Assembly: GCA_963513935.1 (NCBI GenBank)
Contig: OY740769.1
Location: forward strand, 72,991,712 to 73,055,711
DNA: 64,000 nucleotides
Direction of reading: 5' to 3'
Source of the DNA: Aphrophora alni
Taxonomy: Eukaryota > Arthropoda > Insecta > Hemiptera > Aphrophoridae
Both the position numbers and the translations under genes were made by a program. Numbering within the stretch: the stretch's first letter is position 1; each line of letters opens with the position of its first letter. Shown here piece by piece: positions 1-13,599 of the stretch. Under the pieces are notes generated by a model, which had not been told where the DNA came from, did not search any database, and saw only the letters and a program-made list of their open reading frames with translations.

Positions 1-3000
1 GCCTGAATAGAATCCTGCGTCCCAGCATTACTGCAATTAATATATATATATATATATCACATGAACTATCGATAAATTATTTCAAATTACCATTATTATG
101 TTTACTTTTGATTTAATAATGATCATATTTAAATAAAGTTAATCAATAAAGTTTAATGATTTATAAATAAAGTTGCTATTGCCTGCTTTTCAAATTTTTG
201 TGTTTAGCTGTTAACAAATATTTGCATTGAAATTACAGCTAGCAATAACTAAATAACCTATTTTGAAGGTATACTAAAAACTATGGTGGGGCGTTACCTA
301 CAGGTAACAAGGTATTCTCAAAAACAATTCACCATTTTAAAATTTGTTAACCAATTTTATAGTTTCAACGAACTTATTCATAAAACCGAGTCTTTCTACC
401 AAATTTGAGCAAAATCGAATTATAATTGTGATCGGTAGAACGTTGAAGGCTAGTGTTTCTACTAGAGCAATCGTAAAAGATAGACTGTTTATTGGTAGTT
501 TTCCTAGAAAGACAAAAATAACGTAAAAAATCTGCAAATACTATTAAAGTGATAAATAAATAACACAAGAAATTGATTGAACACGATCCGACGCCCCGAC
601 TTTACTTTTTTTTCTTCTTGGTTTACATTTTATAACATATTTTTAATCATAGACTATTTTACGACAGTTTAAATGAATGTATACCAGCCCTATACGCCAA
701 ATTATTAATTATTATAATTAGGAACATACCATTACGGGCCATCTAAAACGACCATGACTCATAGTAATAGCCGAGCCTATAAATCTGCAAATCTTAAGTG
801 ATTAAAGTTGCGTGACTCACATAAACACATAGAAATAACTAGCTTTTATAAGGTAACAAACTTTTAGGTTAGATAAAGTTTTAAAGTCATATTAAAACTA
901 CTATATGATGTAAAATCACCCTATTTAATTTAAAACTGAGAAATAAAATAATGTAAACATGCTCTGGCGACGTAGCATTAATTTGTTGTTTTTTGTGACA
1001 GTGTTATACAGGTAATGAGATAGGCCTACAGTGTGTGGCAGTAAACTTACAGTATCATACAGGAACAGATTTCTATTAAAACTACTAAAACTGCTCAAAG
1101 TGTCTACCATTATAACAAGACACATTTTAACAACTTTTGGCCACTCATTTGCGTATCTCTCACATATTTTTACGTAAGTTCTAAATCGTCACAGAATAGT
1201 TCATTTTATTTAGTGTTTATCCAATGTAGTATACTGTCTAAAACCCGAACCCACCCGAGTGGTTGGCGCAGGTCGGCTGGTGCATTCTCTTTTTCGACTT
1301 TATCTAATAACTTATCACCTAATCTGAAATACTTTCAGACGACGTAACCTAAACTAATACTCATTTGTTTTTTTGCAAGTTTTAATAACAGTCTAAAATT
1401 TAAAAACATAAAATATTTCAATGAAATACTTGAGTCGTTTTACCTTGGGGTTATGGTGAGTAAACCAGCGCCTCTTACTCTGCAGTGGTATCCTGGAAAA
1501 ATATAGACAATCAAAATCTTGAAATTAAATCAGTATTTAGGTTTAGAAACAGAATCATATGTTATGTAATTATATAATTTTAAGTCTACACTATGCGCCA
1601 CGAATCATCTCCTGGACGACGCTAACCGCCGAGCGAGGCTAATAGAGTTCCATAAATACAGTAAGTAAACATGTTTAGTCTAATACATTAACATTAGTCA
1701 GCGGTATCGACATATTTATTTAACGGTAATAATAATGTCCCCTGTAATAATAGTAATAATCCAGTAAACAAGTACATTATTAATTGAAGTTTCTTCCAAT
1801 TTAAGAAGAAAGTTTCTAATAACTTGTTTTATTTAGTTGGAAAAATATTGTTTTCGTTGAGAAATTTCAGATGTTTCTTTGCAGGGAAGGGATGTATTTT
1901 GTTTCTAATTGTTTCCTAAACATTGCTCTCTGCTACTAACAGTTATGCACAAAATTAATTACAGTGTCTATGATTTTTTCCGAGCGTCTTAAATAAAGGT
2001 AACTGCAGGAGAATCGCGTTGCCAAGCGCTATCACAGCGGAGAAATGAGTTGGCAAAGAATGACTGATGGAGATATATTTTCTGAGGAAAATAAAGAAAA
2101 AGCGAGAAAGTTAATGCCAAATATTTTATTTAATGTCTCGTAAATGAGGAAAATAACGAAAGTTATCAAAATATATAATAAAAGTAGAAGAATATTTACT
2201 GACAGACTTATATTCCAGGTAGCTAAATGTTGCCAAATTACTTGTAGAGGCAGGAAGGTGAACATTTTATAGTATCGTAAATGAATTTTTAAAAGGAAAA
2301 TCGCTAGCGTTACAATTTCTATTTTATAATTACGTGATTAATAAAATGCGACGATCAGTCTATCAAAAACATACTCAACTTAAAAACAGAAAACCTGAAA
2401 TTTGCTTGCATCAACTAGTAAACAGCGTAGCTGAAACTAGGCCTACTTATGCAACACAAAGTGCAGTACTAATTGGCATTTGGCCACAGTATTTACACAC
2501 GTGTTTTTAGCATAACCTATTACCCGAACTGAAAACATTCAACTATTATTTAGCCAAGACATACATAGCTAAAGTACGGCTAATGTTATCTCGACAGGCA
2601 GTATAAAGATCATGGTCATAATTGCAACTGCATCTGTGGCCTTGGAACGATATTTGCTCTATCTATGTTTGTGTGTATGTGTGTGTGCGCGCTGCATCTT
2701 TGCCGAACGATTTCCAAGTTGAGAATTATTTTGACCTTTAACTCCCATGAAAGAAATAAGAGAGAAAATGGTTTATTATGAGTGATGGCTGACACGTGAT
2801 TAGTTTCAAGTAACAGCATACATTTATTTTAAGTATGATTTGGGGGGGGGAAGGAAAATTCGAAATTTTATATTAATTCTAAGTAAAAACAGTACGATGA
2901 TTGGATTTCTTTCATATAAAATATAAAGAAAATGTACAGAATATAAGAAAATAAATTAATACAACACAAAACTCAACAAAATAAAATTTAAAAAACAAAT

Positions 3001-4430
3001 AAATGTTGCACAAAATTTCTTATACTCAAGACCAAAGAGTAAGCAAACAATTCGTCATTGTTTTTCCAAAAAGTTCTAATAAAAAAATCGAAAGTCAAAA
3101 AGTGTAAATACACCGCTATAGACGCCCTTTTAGCTAAAATAATATCTAAAAATCGGTACATACAGTTTCGATAAATTTTTGGTATAACTTGAAAGTTGAA
3201 TCAACTTGCACTAAACCACACATAAAAAACAATTGTGAAGACAGTGTTTATTTAGTATTTTCCAAATTACTTTGAAACATGAATTTTCGTTTACATGTGG
3301 TTTGCCATATGGGTTTAGGTTTTGAAGCTTTACCATTTGCCAATATTTTGATTTAAAATTTCATTGTATATTTTAATCTTGATTAAAAATTACTACTGTA
3401 CCGGATTTTTGTTTGTTTCTGTAGTGTGTTTAATTTTCTTTTAAATTGAAATAATTTGTTTTGGTGCACAAACAAACGACATGATAGGCAAACGGATTTT
3501 ATATCATAAAATGTATTTTAAGACTCAGAAACTCCGAAATATATATATATATATATATGTTACACATTTATATATATATGTTACACATTTATATATATGT
3601 TACACATTTATATACACATATATCTTTGAATGTGAAGGGGGAAATCGGCTGCGCCTTTAGTTATGAAATTGATCGTAAGTAATTTCCTTTTTTACCCCCA
3701 AAAAAAATATTAGAGTTAATTTCTTGGTTGATGGTGTTATGATTTAACTACAATCTTTATAAAATATTTAATATTATTATGAAAATATAATCACATCGGG
3801 TCAGTTAAAATTTTGCTCATTTTGTCTCTATAGCTGGAAGTAACGGAGTTAAGGCCTGGTAGAGTGCCAATTTATGTTCAATGAAATTTTTATCCCTACA
3901 ATTGGCAAATATTGACTTCCTAACTGGCAAGTAATTTTGTGCAGTTTTTTAATGTAAACAAAATTCATATTTTATGGGAAAAAAGTTTATATTAGATAGA
4001 TTTTTTTACATATAATTTAGGTATTTCCTTGACAATGGGCTGAGTGATTTGATGAATCATCGGTTTTTAGGCGTTGGCTGGAATTTTTCTTATATACGAA
4101 AGTAAACTAATCTTATTTATTGTACAAAAGTAACTAAAGATAACTTCTATAGGTCAAGTGGCGCAGATCATGGCAGAAAGTTCAATCGTAACAAACTGTT
4201 TACACGTAGTTGATACTTAAGGTATGGACATGTGCATTTGTTATATTATATTGTTATGTGTTTATTTTCAAATCAACAAAATAGGTTATTGTATTTTTTT
4301 TCTTATGCAAAAAATAATAGTAATTTTTTGTTTTGTTTATCAATTTAAAAACTTACAACTTTAGAAATGGACCTATATTATTCCAACAATGTAGGGCTCA
4401 CCTATAGCTATACTGGTGTGGCAATCTCAA
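1..4430. other. non-coding AT-rich stretch
   Basis: No exon-like or protein-like stretch was recognised on either strand. The short open frames here (under 80 codons) show no family motif. What can be seen: a (TA)n run near 40-57, a run of eight G at about 2841-2848, a GT-rich patch near 2665-2690, and a TA-rich tandem repeat at 3538-3621 (listed separately). The palindrome TAGGCCTA occurs at 1021 and 2438. Confidence 0.6.
3538..3621. repeat. TA microsatellite grading into a short tandem repeat
   Basis: A (TA)n tract of about 10 units is followed by three tandem blocks, each made of a TA run followed by GTTACACATTTA. The TA runs shorten from block to block. The pattern is most simply explained by replication slippage. 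Confidence 0.9.
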
Positions 4431-4434
4431 TGAA

Positions 4435-4655
4435 TTTTAACCGGAGCTGCACCATGCACCATCAATTCTTGGTTTATATCCCTCTTTTCATATTTTCAAT
4501 CTGGTCTCCCCTAATCAACTCTTGTTCCTTTCTAATCCTGCCGCTATTAGACTATTTGAGGGATAGTCATTTTCTATTATATACTCTTTTTTTTCTTTTC
4601 TTTTTTTTCTCAAGGCGATAATGGCTGCGAGGTTTTCACCTTTAAATCATAAGGA
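4435..4655 (+). repeat. dispersed repeat family R1, copy 1
   Basis: This is the most diverged of five copies of an unclassified interspersed repeat of about 220-270 bp. Shared blocks in order: a stretch like ATCCCTCTCTTTCAT, then CAACTCTTG, then CCTGACGCTATT (here CCTGCCGCTATT), then GAGTATTCGAGG-like sequence, then a pyrimidine-rich block ending in AAGGCGAT, then GCCTTTAAACAACAAG-like sequence (here CACCTTTAAATCATAAG). The open frame at 4367-4621 falls inside it and has no counterpart in the other copies, so it is not a gene. No coding capacity, poly(A) tail or tRNA-like head is evident. Confidence 0.7.
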
Positions 4656-4659
4656 AAAA

Positions 4660-7600
4660 TACTTTAATTTATAGTTTCTCCAATATTAATTAATACAGAA
4701 TTAGTGAAAAATAACAAATTTTTTAAAATGACAGCCGTTTTAAATAGTTTTCAGGAATAACGTTTTGGCTGCAAGTTAAAATAAGGTTTTATACGCTGAT
4801 TGAAGCTGATAAAAAGGAAAGAACTTCAGTAAAACCGTTTGAAATGTTCACCATTTAAAAATGTTACGAATTTATATTTAAGGAAAATATATTCAAGGAA
4901 TATTAAACCTACCTCACATGTCAAATTTGGCCGCTCACTGTTTGCTGCTTTAAAATCTCTTTCTAATGATCACCAGATTGGAAACATTAAAAAAATGTTT
5001 TTTTTTTACGCAGCTTAAAAGCTAGAGAATATCTTTACAATCACTTTATTAGTTTGGTATTACTAGTAGGATTTCTGTCATATTTGGACGGAAGGTCAGT
5101 AAGATATTTGTATTTTACTCAAGTAATAGTCGGCATGTTTCCAAATGGTGTCGACTGTTTTAAAACTGTTTTACTGAAATTTCTTTTTAACTACAAATCT
5201 TACTTAGCTTTTATTTCACTTTGTGCAGCTTAGCTACTCCATTAATTGATACCAAGATGGAGGTCGTCAAATGTGAAAATCATAAAATACACATCAGATT
5301 CGTGTAAACATTTTTTTCTAATGTTAAAAATTATGAACAAAGGGAATATTGAAATTATTTGTTTTTATATTAATTAAACACTTTATTTATTCATTCTGTA
5401 CTTTAAGTAAGCAAAAGAACACGTGAAAATTGTTTAAAACTTAATTAAATGTCTTATTTAATTAAACTTATTTCTCAGTTATATAAGAGCGTATTTCTTC
5501 TTCTCGTATGAAATATCTTTAGTTAAAGGTATTTTTAGTTATAAACGCGACCTTTATTTAAAGGCTATATCTTATCTCAAGGCTGACGATATCTCCAATG
5601 CAACTGCAATTTCGTCGCAGTAGAATAACTTTTGTTTACTGATGACTAAACTTCTTTGTTTCTCCGGTGCTAAGACAGTTTTATGCTCTTCTAGCAAGGA
5701 CTTGTGTAATAGACTAATCAGATATACATCCAAGTATTTCTACGCTGATCCAATGTTAAGCATAACAACATGAGTCCTTCTATAGTAATTGAACTATCTC
5801 AATCTATTAAGATAAGACATATAATAACTACTATTAAACATAAATTTGAAGTAGTTGAAAGAACGTAACTATAGTTTAAACTACTAGTTTTCCTGGAAGC
5901 GTAGTGTGTAAATCAGTTTAACGTGTTATTGGTATTATAACAACAATCTTAGAGTTGTAGAAGTAAATCAAAATTGTATAGATGATAGCAGAGCGCCCTG
6001 ACAATATCTTCCAAATTCTATGAAAACAAGTTTCTACTGAAAAGGAGATTTTCGTCTAATATTAATTAATAAAGTTAATTTTAATTGTATTGGGAACCAG
6101 CAATGAACAATCCGATGTCAAATTTAAACTCGGTGCGCCAAAATACATGATTGTTATGAGTATAAAACATACGCGCATAGTATAAATTTAGGCCTACTCC
6201 AAAATATATTGTTAAAAATATAATAATTAGTATTGTTATGACTATATCAAATTTCAAAATATGTAACTTACGTTTATCGAACCATTCGTTATGTATATTT
6301 AAAAAATAATGCTTTAAAAAATAACACACTGAGACATACATTATTCGGAAAATGGTTCAAATTTATCCGTAGGAGCTTAAATCGTTACGAACTATCGAAA
6401 ACGTAATATTGGATTCGCAATCATAAAACCATCCTGCCTTACTAGCCATTTTAAAGAAGAATTTTTAAGACTAACTTTTAAAAGAGTTTTCAAATAAAAA
6501 GACGGAAGCTAATAATTATTCTTGATACGTTCAGTGATTAACTAATGACAAGTCCTTCAAACCAACCGGTTTGTTAACGTCATTCTAAACGGACGAACAA
6601 ATAATGGCAACCCAGAGTTTCTTCGAAATCATCTCAGCCGGCGTTAAGTCATACAAACTTTAAGATGACGCGACGCGAACCTCTGTAATGACACCACTGA
6701 ACTCTCAAGTGATGCAATATTACGCAATGAATATGTTCAGATTGTAATAAGTATTTAAGTTTACTCTTACTGGAGTTTATAGCACTTAATGCGTACATTG
6801 GGTGAAGCTCGGAGGACTTAGAAATGCTACTAAAAAAAAAGCTCATAGAAACTTTAATGTGTAGTGAAACCAGACAACTCCAGGTGATTACGAACTATAA
6901 CTTCTCCCGGTTTCAGCAGATTGTTACTGGCATAAACATTTTGTTTTTATTTATTCACCACTTTAGATTAAGTATTGTAAAATATTGTAGTTGTTTGATT
7001 GCTCTTCTGTTACGTATAACCACAAAAACTCAGAAAACGAATGTAGACATTCCGCGTGGCCTAATATCCTAACGTAAGCGAGTTAGCGTCACAAATATTT
7101 ACACAGATTTTATATGTGGGTCTGTGTCAGGTCGGTACAATCTAACGTTTAATAATTATAATGGAAACAGATCCATCTTAAATAGTTTGTTCTATTGTTT
7201 AAATTAAATAAAATGTCCAGATTTAATTATGTGTTTATTGGCACTCTATACAATATGTTTAATATCTTGAAAAACAAAATTGTGAATAATGAATTCATTT
7301 TTTAGTATCTAGCTCACTAACTTAATAGAATACAGTATCTTATATTTTAAATCCGTCACGTGACCTCTTTTGTTCTTATAAATATGACGCGTTTCGGAAC
7401 TTCATCAGATGATTACCCAATCACTCAAATGTGGTCGTCAATTTAATAAAATAAATGACATAAAACACAACACAATACAACACATTTGTTTTACGGAACA
7501 TAGGCAATTAATTTTTTTAGGTGAGCTCTCTGTAGATTCTGACGGCAACTCTGTGATCCCTGGTTTCCACAGTATTCCCACAACTACGCGAGGCCCGGTC

Positions 7601-10600
7601 TAAAATTTACTAAGGCCAGGTCACCAACACGAGCATAGCGAGTGGAGGCTTTTCCAAAAATGGTTTCTTGAATAGTTGACATTACTTCAACGAATGACAG
7701 CTGCTTCATAGACATAGCTTTACAAATTTCTCTAAAACTTTGTAGAGCCTAGGGTTTGGTTGTCTTTTGATCTCTCTGAAGTTTGATGTATGCATTTTTC
7801 CCCTTGAATTCTATATGAGATATATCTTGGAGGTAAAAACAATACATCTGATACATGAATATAACAAGTATGAATTTAAATGTGTGCAATGTCTGTATAG
7901 CTTTGTTAAAATAAATTTATTTTTCGATTATTAGATGTACTAAAATGGAAGAAACAACTTATGGAAGCAACAACTGTAGTTAGGCAAGTGCAACGCTACA
8001 GCGGGATAATAATGCATGTTTGAACAGCTGATAAATATTAATTTGTAAATTATCTTTGCTAAACTTGCGCGTGTAGGTCTCATTTGGCTTACGTTTTACT
8101 ATTTATACGTTCTTTGTTCTGCGTACGTAGAGTTATTGTTCCGTCTTTGTTTTCTTTAGTCGGTACGATTGCCCATCTGTCCACACCTATAGAAAAATAA
8201 TTTTAATGAAGTTTTAGTCCATAGTAAGCCTACTTTTAAACTAAATGTTGACTTATTTTCATACCATTAAAAATTATGCTCAATTTTGGATTAGGCTACT
8301 CAATAAGAGAAAAACACTGTAATTTTTTCTCTGAAAAATCGGCTCCAAAGGTTTTGAAAGTGTGTATCAAATGGTTTAATCAAAACGTAATGGTTGTAAT
8401 TTTCCCAAAATTTCATATTTTGAGAATTATTTGTAAAAAAAAAACACAATCCTTTATCGGTTTTATTAAAAGCAGAATTCTACGTTATTATCACAATTTA
8501 GTTTACCGATACTCATAAAGTTTTGACTAAATATGAATTAGATCAAAGCAATTTGCCAACTTTCAAGAAAAAAATGGTGCACAACTTTTCTTACCTACAT
8601 TTTTCTAAGAAATTTGATAGTAGCCGCCGAGTTTCTAAATGGAGTCTCCATTTCGACTTTTGAAGTTAAGTCAATTGTTTATATTAAATAAAGTTTTGTC
8701 TAGTATTTGAAAGGGCAGAACGTTACCACGTTTTATTAATAGAACCAATACTTAATAACTTGTCCCAACGGAAACTCAAAGTTGTTTGTAACGGATCGAG
8801 TTTTTAATGTTTATATCAACGTTCAATATTCTATTTGCCAATACCCAAAACTGAAATTGTCTTTTAGTTGTGATTAAGTACGTTTTTGTGGGTTATGAGT
8901 AATACAATTTAAAATTACAATACAAATATATCAATATCAATAGAGGTGATTTTGAGCAAATAGACCTTCATTACAACGCCAAAGACGGATTTCTGGTTTA
9001 TCGATATCACTCGAACCGGAACTTTTGAGGAGATATTAATAAACACGCTTTGTTTGAGAAATTAGGGGATGTATTTGAACAACATTTCATCAAAACCGCT
9101 AGAACCAATTTCGATATAATCTAAATTTTGTGTTTTGCTCTTACGATTGCCTACTTCCAAACGTTGAGTTAAAAAAAAAAGCTGGAGATATAATCAAATG
9201 ATGATCATAGGTGTATAGCAAATTGTATGAAATGGATCCAACGGCTAGGGTTGAGGGTGTAGAGATAATTATTCTAAAGTCACTTTTTTCCCAGAAGCCC
9301 TCAAAACGGATTATTTTGTAAAAAAATGAACATACATTTTTTACACTTCACGTTATTTTTTCTTCTAGAAACTTCGTGAGCAGATCTTCTGGGATGAAAG
9401 GGTTTATATAATACGTGGTTAATAATTTGCAGAAATACCTTGTTTTCAATTACAAAATGTCCTTCTCTAACACCACAACTACGAAGATTTGGACTTCCGG
9501 TAGCGCTCGTGTCGTGTGCTTCTGTAAAATTACCCCTCAGAGAAAGTCTACAATTACCGACAAACAAATAGTCAATTACATTAACCCATTGCGATCCTGT
9601 CATCTATCCTCGCCGCGGGAAAGTTTTTGTTAAATTGCAAAAGTAATTCTGCCGCTAGATTCGCTTTCTTTTCTCTAGCAAATTGTCGTGGTACGTTACG
9701 TTATCTAATATCTAGTATCCGTTCACAGTAAGCGAATTTTTTTCGTACTGAAAAGAAAATTTGGTTTCAACTTCCTTACCGAAAGAAGGAACTTTTGTAA
9801 GAAAAATATTAATCGGTTTTTTGAAAACTTCACAATTCACGGTTTCTTTATTAAATAATTAATCCTGAAATTTTATTTCCACCCTAAAACATAGAGCAAA
9901 CTCAAGTATTGGTTACAATTCCTAAAAAAATAATCGCCAGCTCAGGCGTTATGGATCAAAAAAGTGAACATGAACCCTAGATGCTGCCCTTAAAAAATAA
10001 ATATTCCAAAATTGACATAACTATTTCGATCAAAAGTTTGTGAATGTGAAGTTTTAAGGGCTTCACCAAGTGCCGTATAAAAGAAAATTACAATTCACAA
10101 GTAATATGAAAAATACTAATAGGAATCTGCTAACATCGCCAACGGGGAACATAAAGTGCTCAGTCAATTGCACTTTAGCCGCATTTGAATACGAAAATGA
10201 ACCTTGTTTGGTGTCTTTACAAACTCGGTGTCAGACAACTTAGATACATTTTTCAAAGGGGTGAAAAGATGCTATGAAATTTTAACTAATCTCTTTTTTT
10301 TCAATGACCTAGTTACGTACAACGTAGATTAGATGTACAACTACAAACATAGCGAGTGAAGACTCTTTCACCTAAGCGAAGAGAATGAAGACTTATCCGA
10401 TTTCAAGAGAGTAGTGTTGTCTTCAATTACCAAGTTTAGAAAACATGACTGTGTAAACTACTGTTTCAAATCAACCTACACTTCTAACAACACAATTTAA
10501 CATTTCTTACAAGACCCAGAAAACCACATTTCGAGCATTACATTGTATGATCGGACTGGGTAAATACCATGATGGCTCCCACCAACTTGTCGTTGTTGTT

Positions 10601-11150
10601 GTTCATTTCTACTAGCTCTACATGTATAGTAAGTTTATAGCATCGCCAGTAGTACATGAAATATACTTGTGATTTGTACTTAGTAATGGTTAAAATTCAA
10701 CTTTTTGTATATTTTTTTCTTTTGTACGAAACTGCTTACTTCAGAATAAACTCAGAACTAATTTAATCTAAAATAATCTATAAATCTTCGTCGTCACACT
10801 CAAATCACTTCCTCTGATGAAATTTTAAGTTCGTCTACACCTTTATCTTATCAACGTGATTTAGGACACATCAATTGTTTAAAGGACCTTTTCGTTTACG
10901 ACTTCTCCAACATAAATGGGAGAGGGTATAATGCGTCCTTATTCTCTCCTAATTTGTAATTTTGGGGATAAATCTTAAATTGTAAATTAAGTGATATATA
11001 ATTATAAAAGGATTAACGAGTAGAGGAAAAACAAGTAAACCTGAAGTAAATGAGGTGTTACATGATATTTTCTGATAAAATTCATTTGAAAGTCGCATCC
11101 CTTATTTACTTGTGGACCTGTAATAGGGTTTTACTAAACTTTCAATGATT
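4660..11150. other. non-coding AT-rich stretch
   Basis: No recognisable gene. The largest open frame (9301-9603, minus, 100 codons) overlaps a 72-codon frame on the other strand, and neither shows a known motif. Around 7385-7420 there is a short motif, GACGCGTTTCGGAACTTC, of a kind often seen in arthropod repeat ends. The phrase CATAGCGAGTG occurs both near 7634 and near 10350, in otherwise unlike surroundings. Nothing here can be supported as a host exon. Confidence 0.55.
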
Positions 11151-11159
11151 TTCGCCTAA

Positions 11160-12345
11160 TTTAATTGTTTCCTTTGTAATCTACAGCATATCAGAAGAGA
11201 GGGATTTAATTTTATTCACTAATAATTTACCATACAAAGTAAAACCAACTCCATAGAGGGAGTTTACTGATCTCTTTTCTTCATTGAAACTCTATTCAAG
11301 TTTCTTATTGGCACTTGTACTTTGTTGTCTAACTTTCTTTTTAGAGTTTTGACAACATACAATCACCCCTTCTCACTAGTAGACTATGGAGCTCCGCCAT
11401 AACTGATGCAGTATTCTTGCTGACAATGATCCTAAGCTGTTACAAAACCATCTAGATATATTCCCTCTGTTAAAGTTTATAATGCCACCATACATTCCAA
11501 ACTCCGCAGTACTCAATGGTACAAATTCAGATTTTGGTATCTTGACCAGATAACCTTATTCACAGATTCGTTTGGATTTTGATTTTTTTCATGCAGGCAT
11601 TTTTTCAGCAGTACAGGGTTAGCCAGATCTTAAAATAGTGCTTTATTTCATTCATAATGGTTTCTGGTATGTGCAAATGGTTATTATGGTTATACATTTC
11701 TTTTCTCATCACCGCCCGTTGGAATTTACACCAGATCTCGTTTCCTTCCCCATAAAGGTTGTTGATAAAAGATGAAAAATTCAGCCTTTTACTTATAAAT
11801 AAATATGCTCTTCTACACATAACCTACCCATTCCATTCTACCAAGATAATATATGAGCCATATGGTTTGTCCTCAGCTACTGAACTATAGACACAAAATC
11901 ACCCCCCCCCCCAAATAGAACATCTCTCATATTCGTACTTTCTAAACATGTCTTTTGTGCAATCTCCATAGCTCCACTTGACCCAATGAAATTTGCCTAA
12001 CAATTTTCATTGTGTGTACTAATCTTCAATTAGTTTTTACATAAACAATGTTTACTGAATATTGCCACATCAAGAACACCAATAGTTTTGCCATATGCCG
12101 TACACCGCCACACTGCAATATAGATTAGAATAATTTTCTTCGATAGCCTCTTTAAGGGTTTCCTCCATAACATCAAAGTAGACGGTTTTTGATGGCTTTC
12201 CTAACACTTCTTTGTATCTTTCAAATTTTGTTAACGGTCTAGGCAGATTTAAAAGAGCGCACAATACTTGATCTGGAGTTTGTCCTTTTCCAATGTTACG
12301 CAGAGCGCATGCAAAGCAAGTGTTAATCTTAGTCGCTCTGTGTTA
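11160..12345 (-). pseudogene. decayed Mutator-like transposase
   Basis: Read on the minus strand from about 12345 downward, the translation resembles the arthropod Mutator-like transposase domain family (the Pfam 'Mutator' group). It opens with a segment containing CALRNIGKGQ and LLNLPRPLTKFERY. VAVYGIWQ follows (position 12070-12110), where the family usually has an AFDGTWQ-type motif carrying a catalytic-region Asp, so that Asp appears lost. Further down, in shifting frames, come DVAIFSKHC, GSSGAMEIA, PYGSYII, NEIWCKFQRA (around 11700-11730) and DLANPVLLKKCLHEKNQNPNES (around 11565-11640). The order matches the family over most of its length. It is broken by several stops and at least three frame changes; a C10 run near 11904-11913 marks one disturbed area. 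The N-terminus and terminal inverted repeats were not found. Family assignment comes from remembered motifs, not a search. Confidence 0.7.
11904..11913. repeat. poly(C) run in the Mutator-like relic
   Basis: A homopolymer of about ten C in an AT-rich setting. On the minus strand it gives a glycine run that replaces the family's normal sequence, in keeping with decay by slippage. Confidence 0.8.
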
Positions 12346-12911
12346 CCTCACGCTACTAGAGCCACTTTTTCACTTCATTTATCGCAGCGTAGAACATAAC
12401 GTGTAGCCAATCCAAACAGTCTTAATATTTTGAACTAGATTAAGACACAAATCGACAATAATTGATCAGCAAACGATTATAAGTCAACAATATCATTATA
12501 ATTTTTGAAGTATATATATTCAATAACAATACATATATTCTATTTAGAAGCACTTCTACTGGTCTAGGACTATCATCATTGTTCAACCTAACCTTACCTG
12601 ATATCACGTTTTTATTTTGAACTACACTTTTGTGATCAGTCGAAATCGCAAAAAAAGTATTTATAAATCATAAAATAATTCGAAAAAAATTAAACTTTCA
12701 GTACTTGTAGAACATGAAAAACAAATAACTACGAGACTATATGGACGCTTCTAGCTCTTTTGTTTTCCAGACATTGAAGAAAAAAAGCAAATTAGTAGTA
12801 ACTAAAATGTTTTCCATGGCTTTAATCTTTATTATATATGATAATTGTTGATATTTTAAATTGAAAGTAACCACTATTAATAATAGACCAAACGATTCTG
12901 AATAGAATCTA

Positions 12912-13576
12912 TTATCTCCAACCATTTAATGAACGGTGATATCGACAAATGTACCTTTTTAATGTAATGAGGAGGGGATTTTTACCAAAAATTATATCCG
13001 TGATTTTAGCACTTTATAGAGTATGAAATGTAAAACTAATGATATTACATAGACCTATCTATTTCATTTCGTTTTTCAGATAAAATTTCCAAAGTCGCTA
13101 CTTTTAATTTTTTTAAATTTGAATATTAATATTTTGAAACCGAAAGAACCTGAGAGGTCCAAATAGTCTACTTGTACAATCTTATTTATTTTTCATATTC
13201 TATAAATGCTGAAGGTTTTATTATTAAAAAAAAAAAGTTGATATGTCAAAATAAACTAAAAAATGTTGAGGAATCATTACATTTAAGTTTCAGTTTGGTT
13301 TTTCGAGTATCTGGTTAAATAATAATACCAAAAAGTTGATATTACATTCTATTGTTCGTTAACGAAATAGAGACATTCTGTGAAAATTTGAATGAATGCG
13401 GTTAATTGGTTTTCATATTCAATCAATAATGTCAACAATAACTAACAAGGTCATTTTACGTGGTCGCGATAGTTTTCGTTTTTCATACTCTATAAGTGGT
13501 TAAAAATCAAAGTTTTTTATTTCTTGATGAAAATCCCCTCCAATTACGTTCATAATTATTGAACGGTTGGAGATAA
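12912..13576. mobile_element. MITE-like fold-back element, about 665 bp
   Basis: The two ends are inverted copies. The left end begins TATCTCCAACC and the right end finishes GGTTGGAGATA. Homology continues inward for roughly 110-130 bp per arm. It includes matching blocks GAGGGGATTTT and CACTT(T/)ATAGAGTATGAAA on the left (to about 13045), mirrored on the right from about 13465. A third partial copy of the TTTTTCATATTCTATAA block sits inside at about 13188. No coding capacity is visible. The target-site duplication is unclear (the flanks suggest TA or A/T bases, not an exact pair), so the superfamily is open; a Tc1/mariner-type non-autonomous element is one option. Confidence 0.65.
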
Positions 13577-13599
13577 TTGATTGAATTAAATGCCATTCC

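Noticed and set aside
1250..1295. CCGAGTGGTTGGCGCAGG, resembling the D-arm of Ser/Leu tRNAs
   Set aside because: No acceptor stem, anticodon stem or T-arm could be paired downstream.
9301..9633. Overlapping 100-codon minus and 72-codon plus open frames
   Set aside because: They overlap each other, show no family motif, signal peptide or domain, and lie in repeat-like DNA.
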